Of a stretch of 64,000 nucleotides of DNA, positions 42,024-50,568 are shown in pieces. This stretch comes from Thermoplasmatales archaeon (GTDB taxonomy: Archaea > Thermoplasmatota > E2 > UBA202 > JdFR-43), in contig JACIWA010000001.1 in the NCBI GenBank assembly GCA_014361195.1, forward strand, positions 186,001 through 250,000, written 5' to 3'. The notes beneath the pieces were generated by a model. That model was not told the DNA's origin. It ran no database searches and saw nothing but the letters and a program-made list of their open reading frames with translations. The position numbers and the translations under genes are program-made. Position 1 is the stretch's first letter; the number at the start of each line of letters is the position of its first letter.

Positions 42024-43448
42024 TCAAAATATTTTATAAGCTCTTATTTTATCTGTTTTGTTTTGTCCGATATTATCCCATGCAACAACTTTTATTTCAT
42101 GATTTGCAAATGAAAAATCGCTCCATATCCATGAATATGGCTCACTTGTATCATTAAATTTAAGCACCCCATCGATATAAAACTCAACTTTTGCAATTCC
42201 TATGCTTGAATTTGCGGTTGCTTCAACTGTAAACTCGCCTATTATAAATGGCTCTGGCAATGGAATTATTTCCCTATCCATTATATACAATGCATTTCCT
42301 GGCTTTAATATTCTTACCTCTAAAGGAAGGAGTTCTTGCATTGGGGCAAAAATGCTAAATGAAGTTATATTTGCCCATACATAGTTTGCCTGCTTGTTTA
42401 TCCCTTTTTCTTTATACCATCCATTTTTAAGCCACTCCTTGCCATCATATTTAAGCATTTCAAGATAATCTTCATATTTTTCATCTTCATAATATATTGA
42501 TATGTTTGCCCATCTTTCCCCTTTTGCTTCTATATATTTGCCTATATTTCTCCATCCTTCTGGATCAGGAGGAGATGTTGTTATACCTTTAATAGTTAGA
42601 TTTCCGGAATAGCTATTGATTGTTAAATTTGTTGGAAAAATGGATGAAAATTTGCATCTTTGCAAATCATTATTGTTGCTCTCAGCAAAAATTAAATCAT
42701 TTTCCTGATTTGAGAAAAAGTTGCAATTATTAATGCTGTTTTTATCTGAAAGATAAAGATGAATGCCAGCTGAATTATTATAGAAAGAGCAGGCTTTTAT
42801 GATATTCTCTTTCGAGCGAAATGCATAAAATGCTTTATAATAATAATGATTAAAAGAATTGCAGTTTTCAATTGTATTCTTGTTGGACGAATACAAAATT
42901 ATCCCATTGCTATTTTCATAAATATTGCAATTTCTTATTATATTATTTTGAGAGTTATCTAAACCGATTCCATATCCATCATTTTTGTAAGAATTGCAAT
43001 CAGATATTGAATTTCCTGTTGAATAGTAAAAGTAAATTCCACCATAATGATTATTGTAAAAATTGCTATTCCTTATCTGATTATTTGTTGAGCCATTAAA
43101 AGCTATACCTTCAAGATTTTCATAGCAATCCACATTTTCAACTATCCCGTTTGTAACATTTTTGAAATATATGCCTCTCTTCCCGTTATAAATCTTGCAA
43201 TTTCTTATCATAAAATAAACATTCGTGTTTTCTATTCTAATTCCATCCTCACTTAATGCATTTATCTCATAATTCCGGATTATATATGGATTTCCCGGGC
43301 TTCCGTTGCCTGGCCAGCCATTTTGAATTGCTTGACTTGCAAAATCCTCATTTCCATTTATATGGATTGGTGAGTGGGCAATGGCATTTATTGCTAAAGC
43401 TACTCCTAAGACAAGAAGACCAAATACAATCATATAATTTGCTTTCAT
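42024..43448 (-). CDS. NosD-like right-handed beta-helix surface protein
   Basis: A 474-residue exported protein. Signal sequence YMIVFGLLVLGVALAINAIA; then a long parallel beta-helix (about 30-290) with repeated NNxIxxCxxY/F turns such as GIGLDNSQNNIIRNCNIYEN, typical of NosD/CASH carbohydrate-binding or hydrolase domains. Residues about 290-380 are strand-rich, and the last 90 form an Ig-like domain (NALYIMDREIIPLPEPFIIG, AKVEFYIDGVLKFNDTSEPY) shared with the end of the giant protein at 26076. The ATG at 43448 has GAGGAG five bases upstream; a longer frame starts at 43475 without such a site. Confidence 0.82.
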   Translation of the reverse strand: MKANYMIVFGLLVLGVALAINAIAHSPIHINGNEDFASQAIQNGWPGNGSPGNPYIIRNYEINALSEDGIRIENTNVYFMIRNCKIYNGKRGIYFKNVTNGIVENVDCYENLEGIAFNGSTNNQIRNSNFYNNHYGGIYFYYSTGNSISDCNSYKNDGYGIGLDNSQNNIIRNCNIYENSNGIILYSSNKNTIENCNSFNHYYYKAFYAFRSKENIIKACSFYNNSAGIHLYLSDKNSINNCNFFSNQENDLIFAESNNNDLQRCKFSSIFPTNLTINSYSGNLTIKGITTSPPDPEGWRNIGKYIEAKGERWANISIYYEDEKYEDYLEMLKYDGKEWLKNGWYKEKGINKQANYVWANITSFSIFAPMQELLPLEVRILKPGNALYIMDREIIPLPEPFIIGEFTVEATANSSIGIAKVEFYIDGVLKFNDTSEPYSWIWSDFSFANHEIKVVAWDNIGQNKTDKIRAYKIF

Positions 43449-43493
43449 TTTCTCCTCAATAATAAAAATGCCCATTTATTTAAAATTTTTGCA

Positions 43494-43649
43494 TCATTCC
43501 GCTAAAACTTTTATCAGCCAGAAAATCAATCCAGATATAAATAAAACAATCCATGCAAGGTATAGATAAAATATTCTTTTTATCCACTTTGCTTTTTTCT
43601 CCGGTGTGTCAAAAAATCTTCCTAATATTTCATCTTCTTCAATCTTCAT
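43494..43649 (-). CDS. Small single-span membrane protein after atpD, 51 aa
   Basis: A short frame starting [20 protein letters not shown] and continuing with a hydrophobic helix (IFYLYLAWIVLFISGLIFWL). It overlaps the end of atpD by 11 bases, which with the tidy topology (soluble acidic N-terminus, one or two membrane passes) supports real coding. It ends 46 bases before the beta-helix protein start. It may be an accessory of the ATP synthase or simply share its operon; I know no family for it. Confidence 0.65.
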   Translation of the reverse strand: MKIEEDEILGRFFDTPEKKAKWIKRIFYLYLAWIVLFISGLIFWLIKVLAE

Positions 43650-44274
43650 ATTTTCCAAGTAAATATTTTATCCTTTTCCTTCTGAAAAAGTCTTCTCTCT
43701 CCATCTCCTCAAGCTGTCTTTCTATATAAGAAATAGTGTTCTTAAGGCGAGGTATGAATATGTATTCAAGAGCATTTACTCTTCTTTTTGTCTTTTCTAT
43801 TTCCCTTCCTAGCAATTGTATGCTTGCTTCTATTTCCGCCACCTCAACTATTTTATTCATCAGCTCCTCTGCTTTTTTAACAGATTCATCAAACTCACTT
43901 GAAGTAGAAAACAAACTATAAGAAAAATTTTCTTTTTCTTCTAGCCTTAGTTCTGGTATGCTCACACCCATAATATTTCTCCCACCTGATATCAATTTTC
44001 TTTCCCTATGAATTGCTTCTGCCAATCTTTTTACCTTTTCCTCACCCAAAACCATTTCTGCCTTCACAATCGCCTTTAAAGCACTATTTATCATCTCCTC
44101 TAGCTCCTTCCTCTTTTCCTTCCTCTTTTTTATTAACTCAAGGAAAGAAGCTACAAGAGCATCCCTTTTCTCAGACAGCAGTTTATGTCCTTTAACCGCA
44201 AGTTCCTTCCTCTTCTTCACTTGCAGAAGTTCCATCCTTGTTGGCTTAACATCCTCTATAACTTTTTTCGTCAT
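43639..44274 (-). CDS. atpD: A/V-type ATP synthase subunit D
   Basis: A 211-residue central-stalk subunit. Long coiled coils at both ends ([20 protein letters not shown] at the start, [20 protein letters not shown] toward the end) are diagnostic of V/A-ATPase subunit D. It rotates inside the A3B3 head. The start overlaps the atpB stop by four bases. The order B-D matches part of the archaeal atp operon. Confidence 0.95.
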   Translation of the reverse strand: MTKKVIEDVKPTRMELLQVKKRKELAVKGHKLLSEKRDALVASFLELIKKRKEKRKELEEMINSALKAIVKAEMVLGEEKVKRLAEAIHRERKLISGGRNIMGVSIPELRLEEKENFSYSLFSTSSEFDESVKKAEELMNKIVEVAEIEASIQLLGREIEKTKRRVNALEYIFIPRLKNTISYIERQLEEMEREDFFRRKRIKYLLGKYED

Positions 44275-45635
44275 GCTCTATAATACTTCTCTATATACTT
44301 TTCATCTATTTTCTTCAGCTCGCCCTTTGGAAATCTTGAAAGGAGTTTCCAGCCCAGATCAAGAGTTTCCTCAAATGTCCTGTTCTCATCCCTCCCCTGC
44401 CTAACAAACTTATCCTCAAAATCATCCGCAAATTCCAGATATTTTCTATCCCTATCAGTAAGAGCTTCCTCACCTACAACCGCAACCAAGTCCCGCAAAT
44501 CGCACCCCTCCGCATAAGCAGCATACAGCTGATTTGAAAGAGCATGATGGTCTTCTCTTGTTTTTCCCTTTCCTATCCCCTCCGCCATCAGGCGTGATAA
44601 GGATGGCAAAACCGCAACCGGAGGATATATTCCCTTGTTGTGAAGTTCCCTTGACAGGACAATTTGCCCTTCCGTTATATACCCTGTTAAATCTGGAATT
44701 GGGTGGGTTATATCATCATCTGGCATTGTAAGAATTGGTATCTGGGTTATTGATCCTTTCTTTCCAATAATTCTTCCCGCTCTTTCATAATTTTGTGCCA
44801 GATCAGTGTACATGTACCCTGGATACCCTCTCCTCCCTGGAACTTCCTCTCTTGCTGCGGATATTTCACGCAATGCTTCTGCATAATTTGTCATGTCAGT
44901 AAGTATAACCAAAACATGCATACCTTTGTTAAAAGCAAGATATTCCGCGGTTGTAAGAGCAACTTTTGGAGCAATCAATCTCTCAATTGTTGGATCATTT
45001 GCAAGATTTAAGAAAAGAACACTTCTTTCAATCGCTCCTGTTTCCTCAAAATCCTTAATAAAGAAATCAGATTCTTCAGCAGTTATTCCCATTGCACAGA
45101 AAATGACCGCAAAATTTTCTTCTCCACCCACTTTTGCCTGCCTCGCTATCTGGGCGGCGAGCTCATTATGTGGCAATCCCGCACCGCTGAAAATTGGCAA
45201 TTTTTGGCCTCTAACCAGCGTATTCATTCCATCTATTGTTGAAATTCCTGTCTGGATCGGGTCGCGAGGATATTCTCTTGCTGAAGGATTTATTGGATAA
45301 CCATTTACATTCCTTATTTCATCTGGTATTGGAGGAGGGGAGCCATCTATGGGCAAGCCCATACCATTGAATATTCTTCCAAGCATTTCTGCACTTATAC
45401 CTATCTCCATTGGCTTTCCAGTAAAATTTACAGAAGTATTTTTTACATCTAAACCACGAGTTCCTTCAAAAACCTGAATGACTGCTTTTCCTTCACTTGC
45501 TTCAAGCACCTGTCCTAATCTCTCACCATCCCCTTTAATTTTTACAATTTCCCCATAACCTACTTCTCCAATCCCTTCCACAATGAGGAGTGGGCCTTTT
45601 ATTTCTTTAACTGTTGAATATTTTATTCCTTCCAT
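44271..45635 (-). CDS. atpB: A/V-type ATP synthase subunit B
   Basis: A 454-residue non-catalytic head subunit. Seen: [13 protein letters not shown], the degenerate nucleotide loop [35 protein letters not shown] and [15 protein letters not shown] at 45635 is preferred to the TTG at 45638. A TATA-like CTTAAAAATAAGG lies about 27 bases upstream. Directly upstream is purH, not atpA, so the usual A-B-D order is broken and the remaining subunits (H, I, K, E, C, F, A) must be elsewhere. Confidence 0.96.
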   Translation of the reverse strand: MEGIKYSTVKEIKGPLLIVEGIGEVGYGEIVKIKGDGERLGQVLEASEGKAVIQVFEGTRGLDVKNTSVNFTGKPMEIGISAEMLGRIFNGMGLPIDGSPPPIPDEIRNVNGYPINPSAREYPRDPIQTGISTIDGMNTLVRGQKLPIFSGAGLPHNELAAQIARQAKVGGEENFAVIFCAMGITAEESDFFIKDFEETGAIERSVLFLNLANDPTIERLIAPKVALTTAEYLAFNKGMHVLVILTDMTNYAEALREISAAREEVPGRRGYPGYMYTDLAQNYERAGRIIGKKGSITQIPILTMPDDDITHPIPDLTGYITEGQIVLSRELHNKGIYPPVAVLPSLSRLMAEGIGKGKTREDHHALSNQLYAAYAEGCDLRDLVAVVGEEALTDRDRKYLEFADDFEDKFVRQGRDENRTFEETLDLGWKLLSRFPKGELKKIDEKYIEKYYRA

Positions 45636-45668
45636 CAAGAAGTAATGTTTCCTTATTTTTAAGTTTTA

Positions 45669-47162
45669 TCAATGCAAAAAGCATCTCTGTCCAGTAAATA
45701 CCATTATTAAATTATGCTCATTTGCTGCTTCAATAACTTCCTTATCTCTTATTGAACCTCCTGGCTGGACAATTACCCTCACACCCGCTTTTGCAGCTTC
45801 ATCAACCGCATCTCTAAAAGGGAAAAAGGCGTCAGAAGCCATTATTGAACCTTTTATTCTTTCTTTTCCCTTAAATGTTGCAATCCATACCGCATCAACT
45901 CTTGATGTCTGCCCTCCTCCTATTGCTACAGTACTTTTATCTTTAACAAAAACAACCGCATTTGATTTAACATGCCTAACGCATCTAACCGCAAAAACCA
46001 TTGATGATATATCTTCTTTGCTTGGCTTTTTTATGCTCACCGTTTTCCATTCCCTTGGATCAATTCTTTTTACATCTTTTTCTTGAACAAGAAGCCCTCC
46101 TTCTACACTTCTTAATTCAATTTCCTTTTTCCTCTTTTCCTTTCCAAGCCCACTTATTTGTAAAAGCCTCAAATTTTTTTTATCCTTGAATATTTGCAAA
46201 GCTTCCTTGCTAAAAGAAGGGGCTATAATAACTTCAAGAAAAATTTTGCTCATTTCATTTGCCAAGTTTGCATCAATTTTCCTGTTTACCGCAACAATCC
46301 CTCCATATGGAGAATATGTATCTGTTTCAAATGCTTTTTTCCATGCCTCATCTATTTTTTCACAAGAAGCAATTCCGCAGGGAGTTGCATGCTTTACAAT
46401 AACAACAGTTGGCTCATCAAATTCCTTCAAGCACTCAATCGCATGATTTGCATCTAAAATGTTGTTATATGAAAGCTCCTTTCCCTGTAGCTGAACAGCA
46501 TTTGAAATACAAACTTTGCCAGCATTTTCTTTTACATAGAAAGATGCTTTTTGATGAGGATTTTCTCCGTATCTCAAATCCGCTTTTTTAACAAAGGGCA
46601 GGCACAGTATAGAAGGAAAATTTTTCTCATACTTTCTCAAAATCATTGCATCATAATAGGAAGTTTTCTGAAGGGCTTCAATTGCAAATTTCAACCTGAT
46701 TTTTTCATCAAATCCCTTTCTCAAATACCTTTTTGCTATTTCATACTGAGAAGGAGAAGAAATTACGACGATTCTCCTCCAGTTTTTTGCGGCAGCCCTC
46801 ACCATCGCGGGCCCACCAATGTCCATTTCATCAATTCCCAGCTCATAGGGATAAAAGTTGCAAACAACCATATCAACTGGTTCAATTCCTTTCTTTTTTA
46901 ACTCCTCTATCTCTTCATCTCTTGCAAGAATTGCGGAGTGCAATTTTGTGCTAAGGGTTTTTATCCTACTTCCGAGCAATTCTGAAAAGCCTGTATAACG
47001 GGATATACTTTTTACTTTAATTCCTCTCTCATCTAAATATTTTTTTGTTCCCTGAGACGCATATATGCTAACTTCATTTTTTATTAATTCTCTGCAAAAA
47101 TCTTCTATTCCTTTTTTATCATATACGCTCACAATTGCAATTTTTGGTTTCATTTTTTTCAT
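45669..47162 (-). CDS. purH: Bifunctional purine synthesis protein PurH (AICAR transformylase/IMP cyclohydrolase)
   Basis: A 497-residue enzyme of the last two purine biosynthesis steps. The N-terminal MGS-like IMP cyclohydrolase starts KIAIVSVYDKKGIEDFC and includes FSELLGSRIKTLSTKLHSAI; the AICAR transformylase part has KKADLRYGENPHQKASFYV, VIVKHATPCGIAS, FETDTYSPYGGIVAVN, IGGGQTSRVDAVWIA and SDAFFPFRDAVDEAAKAG. Both active sites look intact. Many archaea use PurP and PurO instead, so a bacterial-type PurH points to transfer or lineage-specific retention. The gene ends 34 bases before the atpB start. Confidence 0.95.
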   Translation of the reverse strand: MKKMKPKIAIVSVYDKKGIEDFCRELIKNEVSIYASQGTKKYLDERGIKVKSISRYTGFSELLGSRIKTLSTKLHSAILARDEEIEELKKKGIEPVDMVVCNFYPYELGIDEMDIGGPAMVRAAAKNWRRIVVISSPSQYEIAKRYLRKGFDEKIRLKFAIEALQKTSYYDAMILRKYEKNFPSILCLPFVKKADLRYGENPHQKASFYVKENAGKVCISNAVQLQGKELSYNNILDANHAIECLKEFDEPTVVIVKHATPCGIASCEKIDEAWKKAFETDTYSPYGGIVAVNRKIDANLANEMSKIFLEVIIAPSFSKEALQIFKDKKNLRLLQISGLGKEKRKKEIELRSVEGGLLVQEKDVKRIDPREWKTVSIKKPSKEDISSMVFAVRCVRHVKSNAVVFVKDKSTVAIGGGQTSRVDAVWIATFKGKERIKGSIMASDAFFPFRDAVDEAAKAGVRVIVQPGGSIRDKEVIEAANEHNLIMVFTGQRCFLH

Positions 47163-47199
47163 GATTAATAAAAATCAATAAAAAAACTTTTTGGAGAAG

Positions 47200-47273
47200 C
47201 GGGCTCGAGGGGATTCGAACCCCTGGCCAACAGGTTAAGAGCCTGCTGCTCTACCTAGCTGAGCTACGAGCCC
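47200..47273 (-). tRNA. tRNA-Lys (CUU anticodon)
   Basis: The minus strand folds into a full cloverleaf: acceptor GGGCTCG/CGAGCCC, D arm GCTC/GAGC around AGCTAGGTA, anticodon arm GCAGG-CTCTTAA-CCTGT with anticodon CTT, T arm AGGGG-TTCGAAT-CCCCT. The discriminator base is G and CCA is not encoded. No intron. It lies between purH and a decayed gene cluster. Confidence 0.96.
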
Positions 47274-47359
47274 AGTAAAAAATAAAATCCGATATAAAAA
47301 TTTGTTGCATTAAAAGATTTCTTGAAGATCTCAAAAATCATGCTTGCTGGCATGATTAT

Positions 47360-47700
47360 CCTGATCGAGGATGGATACAATTCCTTCTCATGCAAATACT
47401 CTATGAAAAGCCAATGCACGGCTACAAGCTATTAGAAGAAATTAAGGAAAGAAGTTGCTGATGTCATAAGCTTGAGTCAGGCTCGCTCTACACTCTTTTA
47501 AGAAGAATGGGGGAAAGGGTTTTGCTCCAATCCAAGTGAGGAAAGAAGAATGTTGGCCAGATAGAAGGATATATAATATGACAAGTAAAGGGGTTGAAGC
47601 TCTAAAAAGCTTGAATCAATTATAAAGAGGAAAAAAACTCTTCGATGACCTATTAGATTTCTACCTTGAAAATTTTGAAAAAGTAGGTGATGGAGGTTAA
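47360..47700 (+). pseudogene. PadR-family regulator, decayed
   Basis: Fragments in different frames read LLMQILYEKPMHGYKLLEEI, LESGSLYTLLRRMGERVL and RRIYNMTSKGVEALKSL, the start, recognition and C-terminal parts of a PadR regulator. Several stops and frameshifts interrupt it. It precedes an ABC ATPase relic, the usual order for PadR-controlled exporters. Confidence 0.75.
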
Positions 47701-47703
47701 ATT

Positions 47704-48258
47704 ATGGAATCTGCAATATTTCAAAATTTAACAAAAAGTTTTGGAGATGTGATAGCGGTGAACCATATAAGCTTCAACATTAAAAAGTGAAATCTTTTGT
47801 TTCCTTGGCCTGAGTGGGGAAGAAAACCTGATGAAGGGAGTACATCGATAATGGGGTATGATGCTATAAATAATCCTATATAGGCTAAGCAATACATTGG
47901 AGTGAAAAAGCGGGCAAACTTTTGAAAGAATTTGGTCTATATGAATTTAAGGACAAAATTGTCAGAGGATTTTAGAAAGGAATGAAGCAGAAACTTCTAT
48001 TATGTATGGCTTTAGTGAATGATCTAGAAGTGCTTTTTCTAGATGAGCCTACTTCAGGGGTTGATGGTGAGAGTGCTAGATTTATGCGGGAATAAAGAAG
48101 GGAAAACTTTTTTCAAGTCACAATAGGAAGAGGTAAACCAGTTATGCCATAGAATAGCAATAATAAACCACGGTAAAATAGCAGTCACAGATACACCCGA
48201 AAATCTTAGGCGCCAGAGCATTGAAGAAATTTCAGAAAATCAGGATTTATACATCTAA
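47704..48258 (+). pseudogene. ABC transporter ATP-binding protein, decayed
   Basis: It begins MESAIFQNLTKSFGDVIAVN and IAVNHISFNI, then loses frame around the Walker A region. Later pieces read [20 protein letters not shown] (degraded signature), [12 protein letters not shown] (Walker B and D loop) and LCHRIAIINHGKIAVTDTPE. Multiple stops make it non-functional. It is an ABC-2 type drug or antibiotic exporter ATPase relic. Confidence 0.8.
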
Positions 48259-48760
48259 CCCTCAGCGATAATAGAATTTTTAGTTGAATTCATCGCTTGA
48301 GGATGTTTTTATAAAATTACAGAGCAATTTAGGCGATTTGTTATTGCAAAAAAGAATATAAAAATTTATTATTTGAAATGGCTAGTTATTATTTTCGGAT
48401 TAATATTTCCACTTTTTTTCACATCAACATCAGTAGGCCCTATCATTATTCCATGGGAAACTCGCTCAAAAACCTTGAAAGACTTTTATGCAGCCCTTTT
48501 TCAATCTGCAATTATTTTTGGAGACATGCTCTCTTCTTTTTTGGCTTGATTATTGCAAGCTTTTGTTTTTCCGCCTTAAGCATTCTTTTATCCACCAACA
48601 GATATTCCTGCTACAACCCAGATGTTATTTTCCTTGATAAGATTCCCTTTGGTTTTCATCAGCGGTGTTTTTATACCTGTTGAGCGGCTGCCCGCGTGGA
48701 GAAGAATAATAGCATTTTTTTTCTTTAATATTCTCTCTCAGCGATAAAATTACACGAAAA
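48259..48760 (+). pseudogene. ABC-2 type permease, decayed
   Basis: Pieces in alternating frames: AKKNIKIYYLKWLVIIFGLI, then LERLLCSPFSIC (the ABC-2 TLERLLxxPxS motif), FFGLIIASFCFSALSILL, and RFPLVFISGVFIPVERLPAW, matching the conserved membrane block of ABC-2 permeases. One of the open frames (48378-48683) is only a fragment of this gene. About 200 bp after it (48761-48969) show no recognisable gene. Confidence 0.75.
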
Positions 48761-48969
48761 AACTTTACCAAGGAGGCTGAGTTAATTAAAAAATCGGGTT
48801 AGAGCTTGGCCAGATTAAGGTGAAGAATAAGAGAAAAGTTTTATAGCTCTATTAATTTTCAATTTTATCTCCTATATCAGGATACTTAATGTGAAGTTTG
48901 CAAACAAAGTTGATTCATCAAAAATGAAGGTGTAAGCGATGCCTGGCTCGATAGCACAATAAATGAAAC

Positions 48970-49200
48970 AAAAGCTAAAGCAAAGAAGGTTCTTTGCATG
49001 AAAAATCCTAGGAGCCGGATGGCGAGAGTGGAATAAAGCCAGCGGGCAAAATCGATGAAAAAAAGAGAAATTTGATATTATTGTAAAGATGGGTTGTTTT
49101 GATGGATGCCTGATAACTCCAAAAGAAAAAAAATTGAATTAAATATTCTTGATCCAAAAGGTAAAGATATTGAAGAATATAGAAAAGTTTTTTATTTGTA
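48970..49200 (+). pseudogene. Arsenate reductase/low-MW phosphatase (ArsC-like), decayed
   Basis: KKVLCMKNPRSRMARVE corresponds to the active-site loop KKVLFVC-xN-xRSxMAE with its catalytic Cys partly lost, and further on FDIIVKMGCFDGCLITPKEK with LDPKGKDIEEYRKVF matches the TMGC-x-CP and DPkG-s/d-ieefR blocks of thioredoxin-linked ArsC. Stops lie between the pieces. The end merges with the promoter of the CBS gene at 49216. Confidence 0.7.
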
Positions 49201-49215
49201 TTTTAATATCAATTG

Positions 49216-49758
49216 ATGAAGAAGGAAATACTTGTAAAGGACATAATGAGCAGGAGTCCGGTTATAATAAAAGGTGATGCAACTGTTCTTGAAGCATCAA
49301 AGGAAATGAAAGCAGAAAAGGTTGGGAGTGTGGTTGTTGTTAAAAATGGAAAACCTGTTGGAATACTTACTGAAAGCGATATCTTGAAAAAAATTGTTGC
49401 AGAAGGAAAAGATGCTTCAAAAACAAAAGTAAAGGATGTTATGAGTTCTCCTTTGATTAGCATATCTCCAAACGAAAAAGTTGAAAAAGCATTGAAATTA
49501 TTCGGGGAAAACAGAATAAGAAGATTGCCGGTTGTTGAGAATGGAAAATTAGTTGGAATGATAACTGAAAGAGATATTGTTCAATTTTCTCCTTTATTCA
49601 TTGATTTGATCGAAGAATGGGCAAAAATAACAAAGGAAAGAATTGATTATGAAAGAAAAGAGGGCATGCCTGGAAAATGCGAGGAATGCGGGATGGCCAC
49701 GGACAAACTTATAGAAGTAGATGGAAGAATGCTCTGCGAATTTTGTGCTGAAATTTAA
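49216..49758 (+). CDS. CBS-pair protein with C-terminal zinc ribbon
   Basis: A 180-residue protein. Two CBS motifs (VKDIMSRSPVIIKGDATVLE and VKDVMSSPLISISPNEKVEK) form one adenosyl-ligand binding Bateman module; a C-terminal treble-clef-like zinc site has CEECGMATDKLIEV and LCEFCAEI. The ATG at 49216 is preferred over the TTG at 49213. Such proteins sense AMP/ATP or SAM and may regulate partners. The next CBS gene follows after nine bases. Confidence 0.88.
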   Translation: MKKEILVKDIMSRSPVIIKGDATVLEASKEMKAEKVGSVVVVKNGKPVGILTESDILKKIVAEGKDASKTKVKDVMSSPLISISPNEKVEKALKLFGENRIRRLPVVENGKLVGMITERDIVQFSPLFIDLIEEWAKITKERIDYERKEGMPGKCEECGMATDKLIEVDGRMLCEFCAEI

Positions 49759-49767
49759 GGTGATTTT

Positions 49768-50568
49768 ATGAAAGTAAAGGATATAATGACAAAAGGAGTT
49801 ATTTATGTAAATAAGAGAGATGATGTTGATTATATACTTCAACTGATGGGAAAATATAAGATAACAAAAGCCCCGGTAATTGAAGATGGGAAAATTGTTG
49901 GCATAGTAACTGATAATGAGATAGCGGATAAGCTTGGAAGTATAAGGAGCAGAGGTGTTACTCCCGCCCGCTTGCGTGCGATGACTGTTATGGAAAAGAA
50001 ATTTGATGTTGTTTCTCCTGATACGCCAATTGAGGAAATTCTTGAAACAGTTGGTGAGCCCGGGCCGACAATGCTTCCTGTTGTTTCAAATGAGCATCTT
50101 GTGGGGGTGGTAACAAAAGCGGATTTGCTACCTCTTGTTGAGGGGGATGAGAACATAAAGGAGATAATGACTTTTCCTGTAATTTCAGTTTCCAGGGAAG
50201 ATAGGGTGATTCATGCAAGAAGATTGATGATTGATAAAAATATAGCGAGAATTCCTGTAGTTGAGAATGGCAAGGTAATTGGAATAATATCCGACTGGGA
50301 AATTGCAAATGCTTTTGCAAAACTTAAGAAGGGTATATCACTGGGAAAGCAGGGCTCTCATATAAAGAATTTACTTGTAGGAGATGTAATGAAAAGCCCA
50401 GCAATAACCGCAAAAGATACAATAACTATAAAAGAAGCTGCACAGATAATGATGAAGAATGAGGTTGGATGCCTGCCAATAGTTGGAGGAGATGAAAAAA
50501 TAAAAGGAATTGTGACAAGAACAGATTTATTGAAGCACTTGCTAAAAAAATTAAAGCAGAGGCAATGA
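49768..50568 (+). CDS. Protein with four CBS domains
   Basis: A 266-residue protein made of two Bateman modules: repeats begin VKDIMTKGVIYVNKRDDV, KKFDVVSPDTPIEE, IKEIMTFPVISVSREDR and VGDVMKSPAITAKDT, each closing with a hydrophobic VGxVT/ISD-type strand. Nucleotide ligands are likely. A GGTGA ribosome binding site precedes the ATG. It is co-transcribed with the upstream CBS gene and its end overlaps the convergent pheS by 18 bases. Confidence 0.9.
   Translation: MKVKDIMTKGVIYVNKRDDVDYILQLMGKYKITKAPVIEDGKIVGIVTDNEIADKLGSIRSRGVTPARLRAMTVMEKKFDVVSPDTPIEEILETVGEPGPTMLPVVSNEHLVGVVTKADLLPLVEGDENIKEIMTFPVISVSREDRVIHARRLMIDKNIARIPVVENGKVIGIISDWEIANAFAKLKKGISLGKQGSHIKNLLVGDVMKSPAITAKDTITIKEAAQIMMKNEVGCLPIVGGDEKIKGIVTRTDLLKHLLKKLKQRQ

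Noticed and set aside
48378-48683. 101-codon plus-strand frame as an independent membrane protein gene
   Set aside because: It contains the ABC-2 motif LERLLCSPFS and continues in other frames before and after, so it is a fragment of a decayed permease.
47281-49210. Decayed cluster as an integrated virus or plasmid
   Set aside because: No integrase, capsid, replication gene or tRNA-end direct repeat could be found; the pieces are all chromosomal exporter-type genes.
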